DNA of 40,519 nt from DASRDU01 sp035560235 (GTDB lineage: Bacteria > Acidobacteriota > Blastocatellia > RBC074), in NCBI GenBank assembly GCA_035560235.1, contig DATMAG010000121.1, positions 1 to 40,519 on the forward strand, read 5' to 3'. Numbering within the stretch: the first letter of the stretch is position 1; every line of letters begins with the position of its first letter. The notes beneath the pieces are model-generated. The model worked only from the letters and a program-made list of their open reading frames with translations, was not told where the DNA came from and did no database searches. Made by a program: the position numbers and the translations under genes. Below, piece after piece: positions 35,162-40,519 of this stretch.

Positions 35162-36559
35162 TTACTGACTTCCCGTCGCCTGTTTCAGTCGCGTGAGCGC
35201 CACCTGGTAATCAAACAGAGCCTGTGAATAAGCGGCGCGCTCGGCGGCCAGCGTGTTCTGCGCATCAGTGACTTCGATGATCTGCGCTTCGCCTGCGCGA
35301 TAGCGGGCGACTGAAAGCGCGACGTTGCGTTCAGCGTCGGGCAGCGCAGCGGCAATCAGACGCACACGCGTGACGGCAGACAACGCCAGCGCGCGGGCCG
35401 TATAAAACTCCTGCGCGAAGCCGCGCAAGGCGAGCCGCCGCGATGATTCGAGCGATTGCGCGCGCAACTGCGCCTGCCGTTCGCGGCTGCGGCTCGCGCC
35501 CCAGTCGAAGATCGGAATCGTCAGGCTCACCGTCACCGTTGCCCCCGTGTGCTGCCTGAGTGGGTCGGGTTTGAGCGAATCGGTATCGAAGCCGCCCGCC
35601 AGGTTGTACGTCACCTGCGGTCTGCGCTCGGCGCGGGCAATCGTGATTTCAGCTTCGGCAGCGCGGCGTTCGGCATCGAACTGCGCCAGTTCAGGGCGGC
35701 GCGAAATGCCTTCGCTTGTGTAACGCTCGATCTCAGCAGCGTCAGGCTGAACAGCGGTCAGATCAGCGACCGCGATTGAAGCTGTGTAATCCGAGCCGAG
35801 AAAGACGCGCAGCGCATCAGCAGCGGCGGATTCACCGGCCCGCGCCTGTTCGAGTTCGTCGCGCCGCGCCGCAGTCTGCAAACGAGCGCGCACCAGATCA
35901 ACCTGTGCGACTTCGCCGCCGCTCGCCAGCAGTCCGGTGATGCGCTCGAACTCTTCGGCGGCATTCAGGCTGAGTTCGGCTGAACGCCGTCGCGACGCAG
36001 CGAGCGCGAGGCCGAAATAAGCTTCTGCCGTCGCCTGAATCAGTGCGCGGCGGGCAGCTTCCGTACCCGAATGCGCCGCTTCAAGCAGCGCGCGATTGCG
36101 CCTGAGCGTGGCGCGCAGCCGGCCCGCCAGATCAAGTTCGCCGCTGACGCCGATGAGCGCTTCATATTCGCTGATCGCATTGGCCGCGATGAAACCGGCC
36201 TGACGCGCCGCGCCCAGGGGCAGGCCCGTTGACGGCGAAGTGTAGATGAAGGTTGAGGGCGCGGTCAGATGCGGCAGAAAGGCCGCCCGCGCCTGGCGCA
36301 CATCTTCCGCCGCGAGCTGTTCACTGAGTTGCGCCTGCTGAAAGGCCGAAGCCTGCGCGAGCGCCATCTGCGTCACATCGCTGAGCGACAATGGCGCTGC
36401 GGCGGGCTGTTGCGGCGTCTGCTGATTCGGAGGCGTGGGTTTTGCGGGCGGCAGCGCAGTCTGTGGATTTTGCGGATTTTGCGGAGCAGGTGTCTGCCCG
36501 CGCCCCACCATTGCCGCGCAGAACAGAATAATCAGGAGGGCCTTAGCTGATCGAGTCAC
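35162..36559 (-). CDS. TolC-type outer-membrane factor
   Basis: A 465-residue outer-membrane channel component of the tripartite pump. It has a signal peptide (about 1-21, ending CAAMVGRGQ), then a Pro/Gln-rich linker (about 22-56) that is longer than usual. Two OEP repeats follow, with long amphipathic helices (SLSDVTQMALAQASAFQQAQ; AEAYFGLALAASRRRSAELSL; VALSVARYRAGEAQIIEV; ALFDYQVALTRLKQATG). The second part mirrors the first, as in TolC. The gene begins at GTG 36559 with no strong ribosome binding site. It is first of the three pump genes and 72 bases downstream of the PepSY-like gene. Confidence 0.88.
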   Translation of the reverse strand: MTRSAKALLIILFCAAMVGRGQTPAPQNPQNPQTALPPAKPTPPNQQTPQQPAAAPLSLSDVTQMALAQASAFQQAQLSEQLAAEDVRQARAAFLPHLTAPSTFIYTSPSTGLPLGAARQAGFIAANAISEYEALIGVSGELDLAGRLRATLRRNRALLEAAHSGTEAARRALIQATAEAYFGLALAASRRRSAELSLNAAEEFERITGLLASGGEVAQVDLVRARLQTAARRDELEQARAGESAAADALRVFLGSDYTASIAVADLTAVQPDAAEIERYTSEGISRRPELAQFDAERRAAEAEITIARAERRPQVTYNLAGGFDTDSLKPDPLRQHTGATVTVSLTIPIFDWGASRSRERQAQLRAQSLESSRRLALRGFAQEFYTARALALSAVTRVRLIAAALPDAERNVALSVARYRAGEAQIIEVTDAQNTLAAERAAYSQALFDYQVALTRLKQATGSQ

Positions 36560-36624
36560 AAATATTCAGTAGTTACCGGGTGAATGAGTTCATTTGTGCT
36601 GGCAAAAATAAATCAGACTTCATC

Positions 36625-37089
36625 CTATTTAACCAGCGCGCCATCCGGACTGACTTTGATTTCGCGCATTTTGCCGCCGCCTTTGATGTGCGCTTCGTAA
36701 TAAGCGAGTGTTCCGTCCTTTGTGACCCATTCAATCATCGCAATGCGGCCCCGGCCCGCCTGCTTCTGAATTTCAGCCTTCACGGCAGCGGGCAGTGAAT
36801 CGAGCGTGACCTGTTCTTCAACCGAGATGACTTTACCGCTTTCATCAATCAGCACATCCTTATTGTGACCACTGATCTTCAGTTCGACTTCATACAGAGT
36901 CTGTCCCTTTTCGGTCTCTCTGGACAGGCCGCGAATCTGTGCGCCTTTGCTCTGCGCCTTTACGGTCGCCTGCACTGCCGGAGGCAGATCCTTCATTCTG
37001 ACTTTCTGTTCGCTCTCCTGCGCGAGAGCCAGGCCTGGAAACAGCAGCGCAGCCGTGAGCAGTGTTCTCAACTGGTTTCTGCCCTTCAT
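36625..37089 (-). CDS. secreted protein with two PepSY-like repeats
   Basis: A 154-residue exported protein with a signal peptide ending ALAQ (about 1-24). Two PepSY-like (BLIP-like fold) repeats follow. The first has LPPAVQATVKA, LYEVELKISGH and DVLIDESGKVISVEE; the second has LPAAVKAEIQK, LAYYEAHIKGGG and KMREIKVSPDGALVK. Such proteins are periplasmic and often lie beside envelope-stress or two-component genes; binding is known better than catalysis. ATG 37089 is chosen because GGAGA lies upstream and a signal peptide follows directly; the longer frame to 37278 adds 63 residues without signal-like character. It lies immediately upstream of the efflux genes on the same strand and may share their promoter. 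Confidence 0.75.
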   Translation of the reverse strand: MKGRNQLRTLLTAALLFPGLALAQESEQKVRMKDLPPAVQATVKAQSKGAQIRGLSRETEKGQTLYEVELKISGHNKDVLIDESGKVISVEEQVTLDSLPAAVKAEIQKQAGRGRIAMIEWVTKDGTLAYYEAHIKGGGKMREIKVSPDGALVK

Positions 37090-37290
37090 TATTGCGTTCT
37101 CCGTTTGCTGCTCTTTTTTCCCTTTGAGAATCTTCGTATGACTTCGCGGAAAAGCATTTTCCTGGATTCCATAGTCCGGGGCAAGCGAAGGCGAACCCGA
37201 AATGAAATCCACTTTGCTCAGCGGGCTTGAAAGCCTCGGCGCAGACGACGAAAATGCCTGCCAGACATTCAGATTCATTCGGAGGCCACT

Positions 37291-40200
37291 ATGAAAACAT
37301 TGCGCGTTGCCCTGCTCTCTTCACTGTTGCTCTGCGCGCTGATGGCTTTTGGCCAGAGCGCGAGGAACGAACTGCCATCCTTTGCCGAACCGGCGATTTC
37401 GCCCGACCGTTCGGAGATTGCCTTTGTTTCAGGCGGCGATATCTGGACTGTTCCCGCAACGGGAGGCGAAGCGCGGCTGATTGTATCGCATCCCGCCAGC
37501 GAATCGCGCCCGCTCTATTCGCCTGATGGAAAGAAGCTCGCCTTCATTTCGACGCGCACGGGCAACGGCGACATTTACGTGCTGACGCTCGCTTCGGGCG
37601 AACTCAAGCGGCTGACCTTTGATGATGTGAACGATCAGCTCGACGGCTGGTCGCGCGATGGCAAATGGATTTACTTCTCTTCTGCGAGCCGCGACATTGC
37701 GGGAATGAATGACGTCTTTCGCGTCAGCGCCGAAGGCGGCACGCCGATGCAGGTGAGCGGTGATCGTTACGCGAGCGAATATTTCTCGGCGCCGTCACCC
37801 GACGGCTCGACGCTCGCTTTCACGGCGCGCGGCATCAGTTCCGGTCAGTGGTGGCGCAGGGGCCACAGCCACATTGATGAGGCCGAAATCTGGCTGCTGC
37901 GCGACGGAATGAAATACGAACAGTTCACGAGTGGCGGCGCAAAGGAGATGTGGCCGATGTGGAGCGGCGACGGGCGCAGCATCTTTTACGTTTCAGACCG
38001 CAGCGGCGCGCAGAACATCTGGGTGAAACCAACAGGCGGCACAGCCAGGCAGGTCACAAAATTCAGGGACGGTCGCGTACTGTGGCCGAATATTTCCGCT
38101 GACGGCAAAGCGATTGTCTTCGAGCGCAACTTCGGCATCTGGAAGCTCGACACAGCGAGCGGCAATGCGACTGAGGTTCAGATCACGCGGCGCGGCGCTC
38201 CGGCTGGCCCGGCGGTCGAGCATCTGACGCTGACGAGCAATATTCAGGAACTCGCGCTTGCGCCTGACGGGAAGAAGGTCGCCTTCGTCGTGCGCGGTGA
38301 AATCTTCGCGGCCTCGGCAAAGGACGGCGGCGATGCGGCGCGCGTGTCGCGCAGCGTCGCGGCTGAATATCACGTCACGTGGTCGCCCGACAGCAAACGC
38401 CTGGTCTATGTCTCTGAACGCGACGGCACTCCGCACCTGTTCACTTACGATTTCACCAGCAACACTGAAACACAGTTGACGAAAGATGCAGCCGCCGACG
38501 CGATGCCGCGCTTTTCGCCGGACGGAAAGCTGCTGGCATTTATGCGCGGCGGCAAGGAGCTGCGCGTGCTTGACCTCGAAACGAAGCAGGAACGCGCAGT
38601 GGCAAGTGGTTATCTGCAACGCGCTCCGTTTTTCAGCGACCGCCCGCTCATCTGGTCGCCTGACAGCAAATGGATCGCTTACGCAGCGGTCAGCAACAAA
38701 TCATTCAGCAATGTGTACGTCGTCCCGGCGGCAGGCGGTGAAAGTCGGCAGATCAGCGCGCTCGCGAGCCGTTCAGGCAATGCGATTGCGTGGAGTCCTG
38801 ACGGCACTGCAATCTTTTTCACCACCGTGCAGCGCACTGAAAGCGGCCAGGTCGCCCGCATTGATCTGATTCCGCGCACGCCGAAATTCCGCGAGGATCA
38901 GTTCCGCGATCTCTTTCGCCAGGAGACTCCGCGCAACGTTCCGAATGAGCGCCGCACGAACAATCCCGCGCCGCCTGCCGAACAGAACAACAATTCAGGC
39001 GGCGCGCAGAGTGAACCGAAGAAGCCTGACAACAAGCCCGTCGAGATTGTCTTTGAGGGCATCAGGCAGCGTCTCAGCCTGCTGCCTGTCGGCGTTGACG
39101 TGAATTCGCTCACGCTCAGTCCTGATGGCAAAACGCTGCTGATGACGGCGAACGCCGAAGGGCAGGTCAATCTTTACACCTGCTCGCTCGATGAACTGTC
39201 GCGTGAACCGGCAGTGGCGCGGCAACTGACTTCGACGCCAGGCTTCAAGGGCGATGCGCAGTTTTCACCCGACGGCAAGGAGATCTTCTTCCTCGAACAG
39301 GGCCGCATCAGCGTCGTTCCGGTTGAGACGCGGGTGGCGCGCCCGCTCGCGGTGACGGCGGAACTCGATGTTGATTTCAATCAGGAGAAGATGGAAGTTT
39401 TCAGACAGGCCTGGACGTGGCAGCGCGATCAGTTCTATGACCCGAACTATCACGGCACAAACTGGGAAGCGGTGCGCGCCGAATATGAACCGCGCCTGGC
39501 CGGAGCGCGCACGCCCGATGAGATGCGCCGTCTGCTCAACCTGATGGTCGGTGAACTCAACGCTTCGCATTCGGGCGTGTCCGGCCCCTTCACTCCTGGC
39601 GCGCAGAATTCAGGCGTCGGCAAACTCGGCCTGCGCTTCGACCGCGCTGAATACGAAGACAACGGTCGTCTGAAGATCACCGAGCTCATCGCGCTCGGCC
39701 CGGCAGCAGTCGCGGGCGGCATCAAAACCGGTGATTACCTCGTCGCGGTTGACGGCGTGAAGATCAGTCAGCAGACGAACCTTGATGAACTGCTCTCGTT
39801 CAAGGTCAATCGCCGCGTTGCGCTGACCGTTTCGTCTTCAGGTGACGGCAGCAATCCGCGCGAAGTCGCAGTGCGCCCGGTCAGCACCGCGACTGAAAAA
39901 GGTCTGCTCTACCGACAGTGGGTGAATGAGCGGCGCGAATATGTGGCCAGGATCAGCAACGGGCGGCTTGGTTACGTGCATATGCCCGATATGTCCGCCG
40001 GGTCGCTCGCGCAGCTTTACACCGATCTTGACGCCGACAATCACGCGCGCGAAGGCGTAGTGGTTGACGTGCGCAACAACAACGGCGGGTTCGTCAACGT
40101 CTATGCGATTGATGTGCTGGCGCGGCGCGGTTATCTGACGATGACCACGCGCGGCTTCCCTGCCGCGCCAGGCCGCTCATTTCTCGGTCAGCGCGCGCTC

Positions 40201-40519
40201 GAAGCACCGACGATTCTCGTGACCAATCAGCATTCGCTGTCAGACGCAGAGGATTTCACCGAAGGCTATCGCGCGCTGAAACTCGGCAAGGTGGTTGGCG
40301 AACCGACCGCAGGCTGGATTATTTACACTTCCAATCAGCAACTGATTGACGGCTCATCAATCCGGCTGCCGTTCATCAAGGTGCAGGCGAGTGACGGGCA
40401 GGTGATGGAACTCAACCCGCGCCCGGTAGACGTGCCGGTCACGCGCCCGATTGGCGAAAGCTTCACTGGCCGCGACTCTCAGCTTGACGCGGCGGTCAGA
40501 GAACTGCTCAAACAGATCG
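37291..40519 (+). CDS. secreted tricorn-like serine protease, C-terminus cut by window edge
   Basis: The frame from ATG 37291 is open to the last base (1076 codons seen, no stop). GGAGG lies five bases upstream. A signal peptide (MKTLRVALLSSLLLCALMAFG) is followed by about a dozen PD40/TolB propeller blades (YSPDGKKLAFIS, WSRDGKWIYFSS, WSPDSKRLVYVS, FSPDGKLLAFM, WSPDGTAIFFTT and others). A tricorn C1 helical domain follows (QAWTWQRDQFYDPNYHGTNW), then a PDZ domain (ALGPAAVAGGIKTGDYLVAVDG), then the S41-type catalytic domain. Tricorn active-site residues are recognisable: S759-H760 in ELNASHSGV and S984-D985 in SLSDAEDF. In archaea, tricorn degrades oligopeptides from the proteasome in the cytosol; this one should act outside the cytoplasm. 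Confidence 0.92.
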   Translation, partial: MKTLRVALLSSLLLCALMAFGQSARNELPSFAEPAISPDRSEIAFVSGGDIWTVPATGGEARLIVSHPASESRPLYSPDGKKLAFISTRTGNGDIYVLTLASGELKRLTFDDVNDQLDGWSRDGKWIYFSSASRDIAGMNDVFRVSAEGGTPMQVSGDRYASEYFSAPSPDGSTLAFTARGISSGQWWRRGHSHIDEAEIWLLRDGMKYEQFTSGGAKEMWPMWSGDGRSIFYVSDRSGAQNIWVKPTGGTARQVTKFRDGRVLWPNISADGKAIVFERNFGIWKLDTASGNATEVQITRRGAPAGPAVEHLTLTSNIQELALAPDGKKVAFVVRGEIFAASAKDGGDAARVSRSVAAEYHVTWSPDSKRLVYVSERDGTPHLFTYDFTSNTETQLTKDAAADAMPRFSPDGKLLAFMRGGKELRVLDLETKQERAVASGYLQRAPFFSDRPLIWSPDSKWIAYAAVSNKSFSNVYVVPAAGGESRQISALASRSGNAIAWSPDGTAIFFTTVQRTESGQVARIDLIPRTPKFREDQFRDLFRQETPRNVPNERRTNNPAPPAEQNNNSGGAQSEPKKPDNKPVEIVFEGIRQRLSLLPVGVDVNSLTLSPDGKTLLMTANAEGQVNLYTCSLDELSREPAVARQLTSTPGFKGDAQFSPDGKEIFFLEQGRISVVPVETRVARPLAVTAELDVDFNQEKMEVFRQAWTWQRDQFYDPNYHGTNWEAVRAEYEPRLAGARTPDEMRRLLNLMVGELNASHSGVSGPFTPGAQNSGVGKLGLRFDRAEYEDNGRLKITELIALGPAAVAGGIKTGDYLVAVDGVKISQQTNLDELLSFKVNRRVALTVSSSGDGSNPREVAVRPVSTATEKGLLYRQWVNERREYVARISNGRLGYVHMPDMSAGSLAQLYTDLDADNHAREGVVVDVRNNNGGFVNVYAIDVLARRGYLTMTTRGFPAAPGRSFLGQRALEAPTILVTNQHSLSDAEDFTEGYRALKLGKVVGEPTAGWIIYTSNQQLIDGSSIRLPFIKVQASDGQVMELNPRPVDVPVTRPIGESFTGRDSQLDAAVRELLKQI

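Noticed and set aside
38258..38869. Plus-strand frames inside the last gene
   Set aside because: The true gene here is the open frame from 37291, which has a signal peptide and propeller motifs; these are out-of-frame translations.

Overview
The window is GC-rich, gene-dense bacterial DNA. By gene content it looks like a member of the Acidobacteriota, probably near the Blastocatellia. This rests on family-level features: membrane Ser/Thr kinases with TolB/PD40 propeller sensors, a very large kinase/TolB-like/TPR/AAA protein, a secreted Asp-box (VPS10-like) protein, a secreted tricorn-type protease, and a DUF1015-serA-serC cluster. No rRNA, tRNA, CRISPR array, transposase or phage gene was recognised, so the assignment is an inference.

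Layout. 1-780: two decayed genes, a VOC-type dioxygenase with tandem amber codons and a serine hydrolase reduced to a signal peptide plus its C-terminal third. 0.8-9.7 kb: two tandem Ser/Thr kinases, one membrane-anchored with an extracytoplasmic propeller, the other a soluble 2091-residue protein with kinase, TolB-like, TPR, second TolB-like, TPR, AAA ATPase and TPR parts. 9.8-13.0 kb: secreted Asp-box protein. 13.0-14.9 kb: a debris zone with the C-terminal end of a second CPBP protease, a broken DUF433/DUF5615 toxin-antitoxin pair, an intact CPBP protease and an aldo/keto reductase stub. 14.9-18.0 kb (minus strand): an unrecognised protein with a possible nuclease-like core, an orphan HicB-like antitoxin and a molybdopterin oxidoreductase. 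18.1-23.1 kb (plus strand): a GH5-like glycosidase, DUF1015, serA and serC. 23.2 kb: a collapsed methyltransferase. 23.3-27.5 kb (minus strand): an ILVBL-like ThDP lyase, miaA, moaD and a class I amidotransferase. 27.7-30.6 kb: uvrA. 30.6-37.1 kb (minus strand): a PepSY-like secreted protein followed by a complete tripartite RND efflux operon (outer-membrane factor, adaptor, pump). 37.3 kb to the end: a tricorn-like protease that runs off the window.

How the genes work together. serA and serC give the first and second committed steps of phosphoserine synthesis, and the adjacent DUF1015 gene is a candidate serine-metabolism partner. The three efflux genes form one envelope-spanning pump. The two kinases probably form a sensing pair. 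Most other genes are solitary housekeeping or secreted enzymes.

Two structural themes stand out. First, at least six gene remnants are present; three of them keep both ends of the ancestral protein and have lost the middle. Second, several intergenic gaps hold long inverted repeats. The most striking are a 29-bp arm with one mismatch between the outer-membrane and adaptor genes of the efflux operon, and a roughly 36-bp imperfect arm between DUF1015 and serA.
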